A stretch of DNA of 64,000 nt, from the NCBI GenBank assembly GCA_018262195.1, contig JAGTRS010000026.1, positions 33,116 to 97,115 on the forward strand, given 5' to 3'. Positions within the stretch are counted from its first letter, which is position 1; each line of letters opens with the position of its first letter. Source of the DNA: Pseudomonadota bacterium (GTDB lineage: Bacteria > Pseudomonadota > Gammaproteobacteria > Burkholderiales > Rhodocyclaceae). The notes under the pieces are model-generated. The model was not told the DNA's origin. It made no database searches and saw only the letters and a program-made list of their open reading frames with translations. The position numbers and the translations under genes were made by a program. Shown piece after piece: positions 19,125 through 28,016 of the stretch.

Positions 19125-20324
19125 ATGAACACGACCGAAATTTTCCTGATCGCGATGACGATCATCTTCACCGTACCCTGGCTGATCTGGCGGCTCGGTA
19201 AGACCGATTATTACGCACCGCTGGTCGTCGTCCAGATCATCACCGGCATCCTGCTCGGGCCAGGCATTCTCGGCCGGGCATTTCCCGAGTACTACCAGTT
19301 CGTTTTCAACCCGAATGTTATCCAGTCGTTGAATGGCATCGCCTGGTGGGCGGTCATGCTTTTCGTGATGATCGCCGGCATCGAACTGGATTTGCGCAAG
19401 GCCTGGGCGCATCGCCGTGAGAGCGGCATCACCGCCGGCCTGGCGCTGGGTACGCCACTGCTCTTCGGCTGTGCGGCAGCGGCGCTGATGCTGACAGTCG
19501 ATGGCTGGATGGGCCCGAAAGCGCAAACCTGGCAATTCGTCGTCGGCGTCGGCATGGCCTGCGCCGTGACCGCCCTGCCCATCCTGATCCTGCTGATGGA
19601 AAAGCTCGAAGTGCTGCGCCAGCCCATCGGCCAGCGCATCCTGCGCTACGCCAGCCTCGACGACATCGCCATCTGGGGTGTGCTGGCCCTGATCCTGATG
19701 GACTGGGAACGCATTGGCCGCCAGGGCACCTTTCTCGTCGCCTTCGCGGTTGCCGCCTGGCTCTTCCACAAGCTGATGGCGCGCCTGGCCGAGCGCGACC
19801 GCTGGTATGTCGCACTGATCTGGCTGGCCGCGGTTGCCTTTGGCGCCGACTGGGCCGGTCTGCATTTCATGGTTGGCGCCTTCCTGGCCGGGGCGAGTAT
19901 GGAAGCCGACTGGTTCGATCAGGAAAAAATGGATCTTCTGCGCCACCACGTGCTGCTGGTCATCATGCCCGTCTTCTTCCTGTCCACCGGCCTGCGTACA
20001 AACTGGGATGTCGGTGGCGTTGCGGTATTCCTGGCCGCCGCCCTGCTGCTGGTCGCCTCGGTCAGCGGCAAGCTGATCGGCGTTCAGGCGGCCGGCAAAA
20101 TCCTCAAATGGCAGCCCGGCGAAGCCAGCATCATCGGCTGGCTGCTGCAGACCAAGGCGCTGATCATGATCATTTTCGCCAACATCCTGCTCGACAAGCG
20201 GATCATCACCAGTGAAACCTTTACCGCCCTGCTGCTGATGGCGGTGGTCAGCACGATGCTGACCGTGCCCATGGTCGCCCCGAAACTGGCGCGGCTGAAA
20301 GAACTGATTTGGCGTTCTGCCTGA
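19125..20324 (+). CDS. Cation:proton antiporter (CPA2/KefB-like)
   Basis: 399 residues with about 12 hydrophobic segments and the Na+/H+ exchanger domain. IITGILLGPGILG in the second helix and the mid-protein YASLDDIAIWGVLA with acidic residues in a helix are typical of monovalent-cation/proton antiporters. No regulatory TrkA-N domain follows, so it is the short form. It is flanked closely by the HPP-CBS gene and a thioredoxin-like gene. Ion specificity cannot be read from sequence. Confidence 0.85.
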   Translation: MNTTEIFLIAMTIIFTVPWLIWRLGKTDYYAPLVVVQIITGILLGPGILGRAFPEYYQFVFNPNVIQSLNGIAWWAVMLFVMIAGIELDLRKAWAHRRESGITAGLALGTPLLFGCAAAALMLTVDGWMGPKAQTWQFVVGVGMACAVTALPILILLMEKLEVLRQPIGQRILRYASLDDIAIWGVLALILMDWERIGRQGTFLVAFAVAAWLFHKLMARLAERDRWYVALIWLAAVAFGADWAGLHFMVGAFLAGASMEADWFDQEKMDLLRHHVLLVIMPVFFLSTGLRTNWDVGGVAVFLAAALLLVASVSGKLIGVQAAGKILKWQPGEASIIGWLLQTKALIMIIFANILLDKRIITSETFTALLLMAVVSTMLTVPMVAPKLARLKELIWRSA

Positions 20325-20334
20325 GGAGAAGCGC

Positions 20335-20652
20335 ATGGCCTATGTTGCAAACTACGCTGCTGAAGCGCCCGAGCGGGCCTCGGTCGATGCCATGCCCGGC
20401 GATGTCCTGCTCGAGTTCGGTGCCAACTGGTGCGGTCATTGCCAGGGCGCGCAGCCGGCCATTGCGGCGGCCTTGCGGGCGCATCCGGCCTTGCCCCATC
20501 TGAAAATCGAAGATGGCCCCGGGCGCCCCCTCGGGCGCAGTTTTCGCGTCAAGCTCTGGCCGACGCTGATCCTGATGCACAACGGTCAGGAGGTTGGCCG
20601 CGTCGTTCGGCCAAACAGCGAGCAGGAAATCGGCGAACTGCTCGCCGGCTGA
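20335..20652 (+). CDS. Thioredoxin-family protein
   Basis: A single thioredoxin fold of 105 residues with active site NWCGHC, followed by a cis-Pro in KLWPTLIL and a C-terminal helix. There is no signal peptide, so it should be cytoplasmic. The CGHC active site is more oxidising than the CGPC of standard thioredoxins, as in protein disulfide isomerases. GAGGAG precedes the ATG. It is the last gene of the plus-strand series and converges with the next gene 6 bases away. Confidence 0.85.
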   Translation: MAYVANYAAEAPERASVDAMPGDVLLEFGANWCGHCQGAQPAIAAALRAHPALPHLKIEDGPGRPLGRSFRVKLWPTLILMHNGQEVGRVVRPNSEQEIGELLAG

Positions 20653-20657
20653 TTCGT

Positions 20658-20909
20658 TCAGGCCGGTTGGCGGCGTTGTTGCCAGGCGTCGAGTTCGGAT
20701 TGCGCGATGTAGGTTTCCAGCCGGTTGATATTGCCCGGTAATTGTCGGCCTTCCCATTGCTCGGTCGCCCAGCGCTTCACATTGGCGTGCAGTTCGCCAT
20801 GTTCGATGGCATGGGCCAGTGCAACTTCGATATCGTGCTGGGCGTCGAGTCCGTCGGCCAAGCGTTGCGCGGCATCATGCAGGCTCAGGCTGTCTTTTGA
20901 GGGATTCAT
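20658..20909 (-). CDS. Small hypothetical cytoplasmic protein
   Basis: 83 residues, predicted mostly helical, with no recognised domain; it has a central segment rich in His, Glu and Ala and a Gln/Arg-rich end. Two ATGs lie two codons apart. GGAGG directly abuts the first and is 7 bases from the second, so the second (20909) was chosen. It is transcribed away from the pigment genes' end, 55 bases after the next hypothetical gene. Confidence 0.55.
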   Translation of the reverse strand: MNPSKDSLSLHDAAQRLADGLDAQHDIEVALAHAIEHGELHANVKRWATEQWEGRQLPGNINRLETYIAQSELDAWQQRRQPA

Positions 20910-20963
20910 GGGCATCCTCCTTCAATCAATTGGCCGTTTCATTCTAGTCCTGCCGGGCGGCTG

Positions 20964-21401
20964 TCAGGCGCGTTTGCTGACCTTTTTCGCCGTACGGTGC
21001 CCGGCCTTGATCTTCTCGATTTCCTCGAGCTGGAAGCGCAGCCTAGTGATCGCATCGCGCTCCGGCGGGGCCAGTTCATCCAGTTTGACGTGCTTGATCA
21101 GTACCGCCAGCGCGTCGCCGATGCAGCCGAGCTGCTTGCCGTAGCTGCCGACTTCGTCGAGCACTTCCTGCTCCAGCTCGGGATTGCCGCTACGGCCAAG
21201 GTTGATATTGACCAGCCCGAGCTGGCTGGTTGCCGAATCGAAGGTCCATGACCACGGATTGATCGCCTGTGTGACGTCACCGGAGAGCGGCATCTGGAAG
21301 GATTGCCAGGCAGCGAGCGGGTTCTGGAAGAAGTCGAGCGGAGCGGCTGTCTTTGTTTCGGACGACGCTTTCGCAGTAACGCGGGGATAGAAATTCGGCA
21401 T
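20964..21401 (-). CDS. Hypothetical protein with basic C-terminus
   Basis: 145 residues. The N-terminal half contains FFQNPLAAWQSFQMP and NPWSWTFD, the middle is helical and acidic (VLIKHVKLDELAPPERDAI), and the tail is Lys/Arg-rich (TAKKVSKRA), as in some polyester-granule or nucleoid-associated proteins. No family was recognised. It lies 93 bases downstream of the ketoreductase gene and may be read through from the pigment operon. A phasin-like role is only a suggestion from composition. Confidence 0.6.
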   Translation of the reverse strand: MPNFYPRVTAKASSETKTAAPLDFFQNPLAAWQSFQMPLSGDVTQAINPWSWTFDSATSQLGLVNINLGRSGNPELEQEVLDEVGSYGKQLGCIGDALAVLIKHVKLDELAPPERDAITRLRFQLEEIEKIKAGHRTAKKVSKRA

Positions 21402-21494
21402 GGCGGATTCTCCTGTTCGGTGGCCCGAATCCGATCATCCGGCATTGCGCCGGAGTATGCAAGTTGGGTTATTTGCCGCGCCTGAACCGCGGTA

Positions 21495-22214
21495 TCAGAT
21501 CATCCCGCCGTTGATCGATATGACCTGCCCGGAGATGTAGGCCGCACGGTCGGAGGCGAGGAAGGTCACGAGGTCGGCAACTTCTTCCGGCTTGCCGGCA
21601 CGCTTCATCGGGACCAGGTTCTTGATCGCCTCAGGGTCGAAAGTGCCTTCAATCATGTCGGTGGCGATGATGCCGGGCGCCACGGCATTGACCGTGATGC
21701 CGCGGCTGGCCAGCTCCAGCGCCAGTGACTTGCTGGCGGCGTGCAATGCGCCCTTGGCGGCCGAATAATTGACCTGGCCGCGGTTGCCGGTAATGCCGGC
21801 AATCGACGAAATATTGACGATGCGGCCCCAGCGCGTGCGGATCATCGGCATGGTCAGCGGCTGGGTGACGTTGAAAAAGCCGTTCAGCGAGACGTCGACG
21901 ACCGAATGCCATTGCTCGGCGCTCATGCCGGGGAAGACCGCATCAGCGTGGATGCCGGCGTTGTTGACCAGGATCTGGATGGGACCGGTCTCGAGCAGGC
22001 GTTCGAGGGCAGCAGCAGTTGCCGCTCGCTCTGTGACATCGAAGGCGATGGGTTCGGCGCTGCCGCCGGCGGCAACGATCTCGGCGACGACGGCCTCAGC
22101 CTTCTCTTTGCTCCGATTGGCATGGACGATGACGTGATGGCCATCGGCGGCAAGGCGCTTGCAGATTGCCGCGCCGATACCGCCGCTGCCGCCGGTGACG
22201 AGGGCACGTTTCAT
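21495..22214 (-). CDS. 3-oxoacyl-ACP reductase (FabG-like, ApeQ-type)
   Basis: Short-chain dehydrogenase of 239 residues that reduces the beta-keto group during polyene extension. It has TGGSGGIG at 7-14 for NADPH, NNAG at 84-87, and the catalytic Ser136/137-Tyr150-Lys154 set in NISS and YSAAK. Its ATG overlaps the upstream dehydratase stop (ATGA). Together with the two neighbouring ketosynthase-type genes and the dehydratase it forms the extension core, equivalent to ApeQ of described aryl polyene clusters. Confidence 0.9.
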   Translation of the reverse strand: MKRALVTGGSGGIGAAICKRLAADGHHVIVHANRSKEKAEAVVAEIVAAGGSAEPIAFDVTERAATAAALERLLETGPIQILVNNAGIHADAVFPGMSAEQWHSVVDVSLNGFFNVTQPLTMPMIRTRWGRIVNISSIAGITGNRGQVNYSAAKGALHAASKSLALELASRGITVNAVAPGIIATDMIEGTFDPEAIKNLVPMKRAGKPEEVADLVTFLASDRAAYISGQVISINGGMI

Positions 22215-22657
22215 GAGTGTTCCTTCAAGGCAGTGGCGTCGAGCACCACGGCAGCACGACCTTCGAGCAGGCAGCGGCCGGCGTGGCTGAGCGAGAACTG
22301 GTAGAGGATGTTGTTGGCGTCGCCTGACAGGCGTTCGGCGCGCACATCGAGTTCACCCTGAAGGTCGTCGAGACGCGCGACATGCAGGCTGACGCTGCGC
22401 ACGCTGGTCAGGTAGCCCTGGCGTGGCTCGGCGTTGTCGCCAGCGATCAGCGCACCGTGGATGGCCATGGCCTGCGCGGCGTATTCGATGCCATTGGTCG
22501 CACCCAGACGGCCTTCGGCGCGCAGCGGATTGGTCGGGTCGGTGTGGCTGCTGGCGCGGCAGGCGATCGCCGAGTCGGACCAGTCCTTGACCGCATCGAG
22601 CAGGCACATGCTGCCCTGATGCGGGATGTGGGCGGCGACCCAGGCGCGGTCTAGCAC
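22211..22657 (-). CDS. Hot-dog 3-hydroxyacyl-ACP dehydratase (ApeP-type)
   Basis: A 148-residue hot-dog protein. AHIPHQGSMCLLD holds the expected catalytic His, and NGIEYAAQAMAIHG forms the central helix with an acidic residue. It dehydrates the beta-hydroxy intermediate to the enoyl form that becomes part of the conjugated chain. GTG 22657 was chosen because homologues begin a few residues before the IPHQG motif; a GTG at 22705 would add 16 residues overlapping the upstream gene. It is coupled on both sides by overlaps. Confidence 0.85.
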   Translation of the reverse strand: MLDRAWVAAHIPHQGSMCLLDAVKDWSDSAIACRASSHTDPTNPLRAEGRLGATNGIEYAAQAMAIHGALIAGDNAEPRQGYLTSVRSVSLHVARLDDLQGELDVRAERLSGDANNILYQFSLSHAGRCLLEGRAAVVLDATALKEHS

Positions 22658-23451
22658 GATCCGATTTCGACCTTCAGCTGCATCGGTGGCAGGTAATCCA
22701 GACACACGACGCCGGACTCGCTACGGGCCAGTTTCTGCAGCAAGGGCAGTGCCCGCAAGGCCGGAATCGAGACGCGCAGCGCTTCGAGTGCGTCGTCGGC
22801 CAGCGTTTCGGCGCCATCGGCCGACGGCTTTACGGTGATCGACGCAAGCGAGCGCTCACTGCGTTCCGGCGCAAGTAGCAGACCGACACCGGCAACGTCC
22901 GGAACTGGCCGCTTGGCAAACAGCGGCTCGGGATATTCGCTGTCGTAGGCAATCAGCAGCGTCGTCTGGCGGTCGAGAACGACCTGCCCCAGCGCGTCGA
23001 TCAGGCCGGCGCCGAAGCTGGCGTCATAGGCGCAGATGACCTGGCACGGCGCCATCGCGCCGGTGGCGATGCCCCAGTAACCGGCGGCGGCGTTGTGCAC
23101 CGAATTGTGGAAACGGGTCGGCGAAATCTGGCGGTCGTCGGTGGCCAGTTGCTCGCACAATGCGTGGCAGTTGTGGCCGTCGGCACCCGAGGCGGAGAAG
23201 ACAGTGGCCAGTGTCGCGACATCGGCGCCGGCATGGGCAGCGGCTTCAAGGCCGACAGCCAGCGTCAGCTTGACGACGCGGCTGGCCCGGCGCCGTTCGG
23301 CTGGCGGAAGGATGCTCGGTGCCGGCAAGACGGAAGGTGCTGCGGTTAACGGCGTTTCACCGCGCAAAACGGCGCGGGCGGCCGGCCAGTCCGGCAAGCC
23401 GGGGGCCAGAAAACCGATGCCTTCGATCCAGGCGGTCAGCGGTCGGCTCAT
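22651..23451 (-). CDS. Ketosynthase-like chain-length factor (ApeC-type)
   Basis: 266 residues with a degenerate ketosynthase fold (PF13723-like). FHNSVHNAAAGYWGIATG is conserved in this group, but the Cys-His-His triad of active ketosynthases is absent. In characterised aryl polyene systems this protein pairs with the ApeO ketosynthase and sets chain length. ATG 23451 overlaps the upstream stop (ATGA) and was preferred to an ATG nine codons earlier. Confidence 0.85.
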   Translation of the reverse strand: MSRPLTAWIEGIGFLAPGLPDWPAARAVLRGETPLTAAPSVLPAPSILPPAERRRASRVVKLTLAVGLEAAAHAGADVATLATVFSASGADGHNCHALCEQLATDDRQISPTRFHNSVHNAAAGYWGIATGAMAPCQVICAYDASFGAGLIDALGQVVLDRQTTLLIAYDSEYPEPLFAKRPVPDVAGVGLLLAPERSERSLASITVKPSADGAETLADDALEALRVSIPALRALPLLQKLARSESGVVCLDYLPPMQLKVEIGSC

Positions 23452-24638
23452 TTCGCGACTCCCAGAATCAGGCTGCAATTGCTGCCGCCAAAACCAAAGG
23501 AGTTGGTCAGGGCGCGACTGACTTTACCCTCGCGGGTTTTCAGCAAGTAAGCCACCGGAATGGCCGGGTCGACGTTTTCAGTGCCCGGGCTGCCGGGCAG
23601 GAAACCGTCGGTCAGCGTCAGTGCGCAGATCACCGCTTCAACGGCACCAGCGGCGCCCAGCGTGTGGCCAGTGGCGCCTTTGGTCGAGCTGCACGGTACG
23701 CGCTGGTCGAACAGCGCGGCAACGGCCTTGCCCTCGGCGGCATCGTTGGCCGGCGTGGAGGTACCGTGCAGGTTGATGTAATCGATGTTGCTGGCGCTCA
23801 GCCCGGCCGAGCGCAGCGCTGCTTCCATGGCCATCTTGGCACCCAGGCCTTCCGGATGGGGCGAGGACATATGATAGGCGTCGCTTGATTCGCCGGTGCC
23901 AAGCAGCAGCACCGAGCCCGGCGCCGGTTGCTCGCAGCGTTCGAGCAGTGCAAAAGCGGCACCCTCGCCGACCGAAATGCCATTACGTGCCGCATCGTAA
24001 GGGCGGCAGGGCTGGGCCGAGGTCAATTGCAGCGAGGCGAAGCCGTAGAGTGTGGTCAGGCACAGCGTATCGACGCCACCGACGATGGCCGCATCGATGG
24101 TCCCGAGTTCGAGCTGGCGGGCAGCGGCGGCAAAGACCTTGGCGCTCGACGAACAGGCCGTCGAAATGGCCATCGCCATGCCTTCCAGCCCGAAGTAGTC
24201 GCGGGTGAATTCAGCCAGCGAGAAGGAATTGTGCGTCGTGCGGTAGTGGAAATCGTCGGGCAGCGCACCGGTTTCCGGGTCGCGACGGCGATAGGCCAGC
24301 TCGGTCTGCAGGATGCCGGCCGTACTGGTGCCGAGGAATACTCCGACTCTCGTCTTGCCGTAACGGGCAATCGCCTCGCGCACACGGTCGGCAAAACCGT
24401 CCGTTTCCAGTCCCATCTGGGTCAGCCTGTTGTTGCGGCAATCGTAACGGGCCAGTGATTCCGGCAGCTTTTCGGTGTCGACGCCGCTGACCTCGCCCAT
24501 CCAGGTGTCGAGCTGCACGGTCTCGAAAGCGCACGGCACCAGCCCGCTCTGCCCGTCGCGCAGTGCCTTGCGGGTGGCATCAAGCCCGCGGCCGAGGCAG
24601 GTAGTGACGGTGTAGGCAGATAGAAGCAGCGGGTTCAC
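23448..24638 (-). CDS. Beta-ketoacyl-ACP synthase (ApeO-type)
   Basis: Condensing enzyme of about 396 residues, counted from the GTG at 24638. The triad is complete: Cys162 in STACSSS, His291 in LHGTSTPAND and His325 in KGATGHTLGA. The frame extends to an ATG at 24755, but that extension overlaps the divergent promoter region and lacks protein character, whereas homologues start MNPLLLSAYT-like. It heads the four-gene block ketosynthase, chain-length factor, dehydratase, ketoreductase. It is divergent from the binding-protein gene, so it must have its own promoter in the 135-base gap. Confidence 0.88.
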   Translation of the reverse strand: MNPLLLSAYTVTTCLGRGLDATRKALRDGQSGLVPCAFETVQLDTWMGEVSGVDTEKLPESLARYDCRNNRLTQMGLETDGFADRVREAIARYGKTRVGVFLGTSTAGILQTELAYRRRDPETGALPDDFHYRTTHNSFSLAEFTRDYFGLEGMAMAISTACSSSAKVFAAAARQLELGTIDAAIVGGVDTLCLTTLYGFASLQLTSAQPCRPYDAARNGISVGEGAAFALLERCEQPAPGSVLLLGTGESSDAYHMSSPHPEGLGAKMAMEAALRSAGLSASNIDYINLHGTSTPANDAAEGKAVAALFDQRVPCSSTKGATGHTLGAAGAVEAVICALTLTDGFLPGSPGTENVDPAIPVAYLLKTREGKVSRALTNSFGFGGSNCSLILGVAK

Positions 24639-24773
24639 GGTCAGATCCGATACGGGAAGCGCTGATTTTAGCAGAGCCCCCGGAAATGCCGCTGACTGTC
24701 GTCCAAACGACAATTTTTCGTGAGGCGAAGGGCCAGACTGCCGGTCCATATTCAATAATCATCAGGAGACAGC

Positions 24774-25907
24774 ATGGCAAAGTTACTGAAGTGCGTTATT
24801 ACCCCGCTATTTTTTCTATTCGCACTGTTCGGCGGAACTGTTCAGGCGCAGCCCGCTTCAATCCGCCTTGGCCAGTCATTGCCGCTGAGCGGCGCACTGG
24901 CAGAGCTGGGTGCCGAATACCGGGACGGCATGCAGGCCTATTTCAAGGTGCTGAATGCGCGGGGCGGCGTTCATGGCCGACGTATCGAGCTGGTGACGCT
25001 GGATGATGGTTATGTGGTCGAGCGCAGCGTGGAGAATGCGAAGAAACTGCTCGACCAGGAAGATGTTTTTGCGTTTCTCGGCATGTTCGGATCGGCCAAT
25101 TACGGGGCCCTGATGCCGCTGATCAACGAGCGCGGCATTCCCTCGCTGGCACCCTATTCCGGCTCGGACGAACTGCGGGCGCAGAAGTCCCCGACCACGT
25201 TCTGGCTGCGGGCCAGCTATGGCGACGAAACCGAAAAAATCATCGATCAGCTGACCACGCTCGGGATCAACAAGATCGCCGTCTTTTACCAGGACGACGC
25301 TTTCGGCAAATCCGGGCTGGCCGGGGTTGAAAAGGCGTTGGCCAAGCGAAACCTGAAAATGGTTGCCGTCGGTGCCTTTGACAAGACCAAGAACGATGTA
25401 CGTGATGCGGTGAAGGCAATCGGTGCGGCCGACCCGCAGGGTGTCGTCATGATCAGTACCTACAAACCGACCGCTGCCTTCGTTCGAGAGATGCGCCAGG
25501 CAGGCAAGCAGTCACAGTTCTTCGCCTTGTCGGTGGTTGGCTACAAGGCTTTGCAGGCCGAATTGGGCCAGTCGGCCGCCGGGGTTGCCATTGCCCAGGT
25601 CATGCCCTATCCGTGGAGCGGCGTAACTTTAATTGTCCGCGAGTTCCTGGCCTTGCCGGCTGACGTGCTGCCGAAAAGCGGGATAACTTACACGGCAATT
25701 GAAGGCTACATCGCCGCCAAAGTCATGGCGGAGGCGCTGCGTCAGGCTGGTCCGCAGCCAACCCGCGAGAAGCTGGTTGCCGCACTCGGCGGTATGCGCA
25801 ATTACGATACCGGCGGTTTTGTCGTGGACTATGGCAAGGGCAGCCATCTTGGTTCTCGTTTCGTCGAGGTGACGATCGTCGGCAGTGCCGGACGGCTGAT
25901 GCGCTGA
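24774..25907 (+). CDS. Branched-chain-amino-acid-type ABC substrate-binding protein, orphan
   Basis: 377 residues with a signal peptide (hydrophobic core ITPLFFLFALFGGTVQAQ) and the Peripla_BP_6/LivJ fold: RLGQSLPLSGALAELG, an ARGGVHGR turn, and GMFGSANYGALMPLI. No permease or ATPase genes accompany it, so it may deliver its ligand to another transporter or act as a sensor. AGGAG lies 6 bases before the ATG. With the next gene it forms a plus-strand island inside an otherwise minus-strand pigment locus. The ligand is unknown. Confidence 0.88.
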   Translation: MAKLLKCVITPLFFLFALFGGTVQAQPASIRLGQSLPLSGALAELGAEYRDGMQAYFKVLNARGGVHGRRIELVTLDDGYVVERSVENAKKLLDQEDVFAFLGMFGSANYGALMPLINERGIPSLAPYSGSDELRAQKSPTTFWLRASYGDETEKIIDQLTTLGINKIAVFYQDDAFGKSGLAGVEKALAKRNLKMVAVGAFDKTKNDVRDAVKAIGAADPQGVVMISTYKPTAAFVREMRQAGKQSQFFALSVVGYKALQAELGQSAAGVAIAQVMPYPWSGVTLIVREFLALPADVLPKSGITYTAIEGYIAAKVMAEALRQAGPQPTREKLVAALGGMRNYDTGGFVVDYGKGSHLGSRFVEVTIVGSAGRLMR

Positions 25908-25983
25908 GATTCGGGGGCAGGTAGGCAACTTCGGGCGACTCTGGTTAGGATGCTGATCTTGACCATGGCAACGTAAGGGATCG

Positions 25984-26778
25984 ATGATGCAACAGCTCGT
26001 GAAATATGGATTCAGCCTGCTATTGGGCCTGTTTGTTTCATTGGCTTACGCTCAAGCCGACCCAAAGGTTGTCGATATCCCCACCCGCCCGGGCGTCACG
26101 CAGCGCTTGCTGGTCCAGAGTCCGCCCTCGCCCAAGGCGGCGGTGATCCTGTTTGCCGGCGGGCATGGCGGTTTGCAGATTGCGGCCGATGGTTCTTTCG
26201 GCTGGGGCAAGGGGAATTTCCTGATTCGTAGCCGGCATTTGTTTGTCGATCAGGGGCTGCTGACGGTGGTCATCGATGCGCCGTCGGATCGCCAGTCTGC
26301 ACCTTACCTCGCCGGTAACCGGCAAGGGCCGGAGCATGCGGCGGACGTGCAGGCGGTGATTGGCTGGGTGCGTCAGCAGTCGGGTTTGCCGGTGTGGCTG
26401 GTCGGAACCAGCCGGGGAACCCAGTCGGTCGCTGCCGTGGCGACCCGTCTGAGCCGGGCCGACGGGCCGGATGGACTGGTGCTGACGGCCACCATCCTGA
26501 CCGATCCGAAGGCGCCGTCAGTGACCGCGATGGCGCTGGAAAAGCTGAGCATTCCGGTGCTGGTGGCGCACCACGAGCTGGACGGCTGCAGCCATTGTGC
26601 GTACAGCGAAATGCCCAACCTGATGCAGAAGCTGGACGGCCTGCCGCGCAAGCAGTTGCTGTCGTTCCGCGATGGCTTCAGCCGGGGCGATCCGTGCGAG
26701 GCGATGGCATATCACGGTTTCAACGGTATCGAGCGCGAGGTTGTCGGGCAGATCGCTGGCTGGATGTTGGGCCGCTGA
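25984..26778 (+). CDS. Secreted alpha/beta hydrolase-like protein
   Basis: 264 residues with a signal peptide ending AYAQAD. VILFAGGHGG probably forms the oxyanion-hole loop and GTSRGT the nucleophile elbow (Ser). LDGCSHCAY near the end may hold the acid and a disulfide, and the catalytic His is probably in the later YHGFNGIE. It is probably a periplasmic esterase or peptidase of unknown substrate. It follows the binding protein after 76 bases and converges with the DUF1615 gene. Confidence 0.75.
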   Translation: MMQQLVKYGFSLLLGLFVSLAYAQADPKVVDIPTRPGVTQRLLVQSPPSPKAAVILFAGGHGGLQIAADGSFGWGKGNFLIRSRHLFVDQGLLTVVIDAPSDRQSAPYLAGNRQGPEHAADVQAVIGWVRQQSGLPVWLVGTSRGTQSVAAVATRLSRADGPDGLVLTATILTDPKAPSVTAMALEKLSIPVLVAHHELDGCSHCAYSEMPNLMQKLDGLPRKQLLSFRDGFSRGDPCEAMAYHGFNGIEREVVGQIAGWMLGR

Positions 26779-26827
26779 TTCGGGATTTCATTATTGGCCG
26801 TTTTTTCCGGTTGACCGTGGGAAAAGC

Positions 26828-28012
26828 CTACTTGCTGCTGCTCCGTTTCAGGCAGGTCCGGTAGCGCCCTTCCACCCGTTTCGCAAACCATTCCGTCGTC
26901 AGCTTGCGGGTGATTTTCGGGCTTTTCAGGTCGATTTGCGGCATGGCTTGCCGAGACATCGGTTTGCCCTGTTTGTCGGCGAGTTCGAAGACGCGGGTGT
27001 ATAGCGGGCTGCGGCCGAAGGCGGCGCTTTTTTCCTGTAGCAGGTCGCGCCGGATTTGCGGGCGGCTCATTTCCAGTTTGTAAGCGATGCTCAGCGCGGC
27101 GTCTTCGACGCTGCTGGCGACGTTTGCCGGCAGGCCGTCCTCATAGCGCAGCAGGTCGCCATCCGGGGCCAGCGGTTTACCTGCGATCTTGCCGAGTGCC
27201 AGCTGGAAGGCGGCGTTGCGGCTGCTGTAGCGGCCGGCGTTGAAGTCGGCGAACCGATAGACGATCTGGTCGTAAGGTACTTCGTAGTCGAGCAGGATGG
27301 CACTGCCGAAGTAGACACCGCCGCGCCGGGTGAATACCTCGTGGCGCAGCTTTTTCTCGATCGGGTAGGGATAGCTACGTTCCTTGACGTGCTGGGTGGC
27401 GAATTCGACGCTGACCTGCATCGGGCCGCCGGTGCGGACGGGGTTGTAATCGGCGAACAACTGGCGGCCGAAAGGCAGCTCACCGATCATGTCTTCGAAC
27501 AAGGCGTTGAGCTGCTTTTCGGTTTTCAGCGCATCGATGCGCTCGTTGTAGCTTTTGCCGTCGGGTGACGTTTTACTCAAAGCGGCATTGACGATCAACG
27601 ACGGCACGCCATAGCGTCCGGCCCGGCTTTCGAGTTCGCGGCGGACGATGTTGGGCAGGCCGGGAACCACCGGGTCAGCCTGAAAACTGGATTCCTGCTC
27701 GATGATGGCGATGGCGGCGCAGTAGGTTTGCGTCGCATGCGGCACTTCCAGCATCTTGAAAGCGGTATGCAGGTCGGTCGCCCAACCGGCGCGGTCCTTG
27801 GCTGAGGTGGGAATCAATTGGGTGATGCGCTTTTTGACTTCCGCCTCAGGCAGCGAGGTCGGCCAGGCGGTAGCCGTCTTGCCATCGGCCCGACGTGACA
27901 TGTCAGACGGCAGTGAGCCGCCCTCCTCCTCGCTTTCCTCGAACAGCGAACAGCCGGCCAGTGTGGCGAGCAGCGCAGCGGTGAGGATGGCAAGGAGGTT
28001 TCTCTGACGCAT
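26828..28012 (-). CDS. DUF1615-family lipoprotein
   Basis: 394 residues beginning with a lipoprotein signal (LATLAGC, lipidated Cys at about residue 21) and an acidic Glu-rich stretch. IIEQESSFQADP looks like the catalytic-Glu segment of lysozyme-like lytic transglycosylases, and GGPMQVSVEFA and FNAGRYSSRNAAFQ also fit that fold. E. coli YaiW belongs to the same family. It is likely an outer-membrane lipoprotein that contacts peptidoglycan, but activity is unproven. It is 4 bases downstream of the methyltransferase gene, at the end of the minus-strand tailoring block. Confidence 0.8.
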   Translation of the reverse strand: MRQRNLLAILTAALLATLAGCSLFEESEEEGGSLPSDMSRRADGKTATAWPTSLPEAEVKKRITQLIPTSAKDRAGWATDLHTAFKMLEVPHATQTYCAAIAIIEQESSFQADPVVPGLPNIVRRELESRAGRYGVPSLIVNAALSKTSPDGKSYNERIDALKTEKQLNALFEDMIGELPFGRQLFADYNPVRTGGPMQVSVEFATQHVKERSYPYPIEKKLRHEVFTRRGGVYFGSAILLDYEVPYDQIVYRFADFNAGRYSSRNAAFQLALGKIAGKPLAPDGDLLRYEDGLPANVASSVEDAALSIAYKLEMSRPQIRRDLLQEKSAAFGRSPLYTRVFELADKQGKPMSRQAMPQIDLKSPKITRKLTTEWFAKRVEGRYRTCLKRSSSK

Positions 28013-28016
28013 GAGG

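Noticed and set aside
19946..19951. CACGTG hexamer in the antiporter gene, considered as a fifth parS site
   Set aside because: The flanks (CCAC and CTGC) lack the TTTC/GAAA arms. A similar hexamer at about 42437 was rejected for the same reason.
17942..20336. Two long minus-strand frames (409 and 442 codons) across the HPP-CBS and antiporter genes
   Set aside because: The products are rich in Gln, Asp, His and Arg without any motif, typical of antisense translation of membrane-protein genes. The plus-strand genes have clear families.
24697..24717. Six-bp hairpin followed by five T residues on the plus strand, upstream of the binding-protein gene
   Set aside because: It resembles a terminator, but no plus-strand gene lies just upstream; the stem is short and it may be chance or a leader element.
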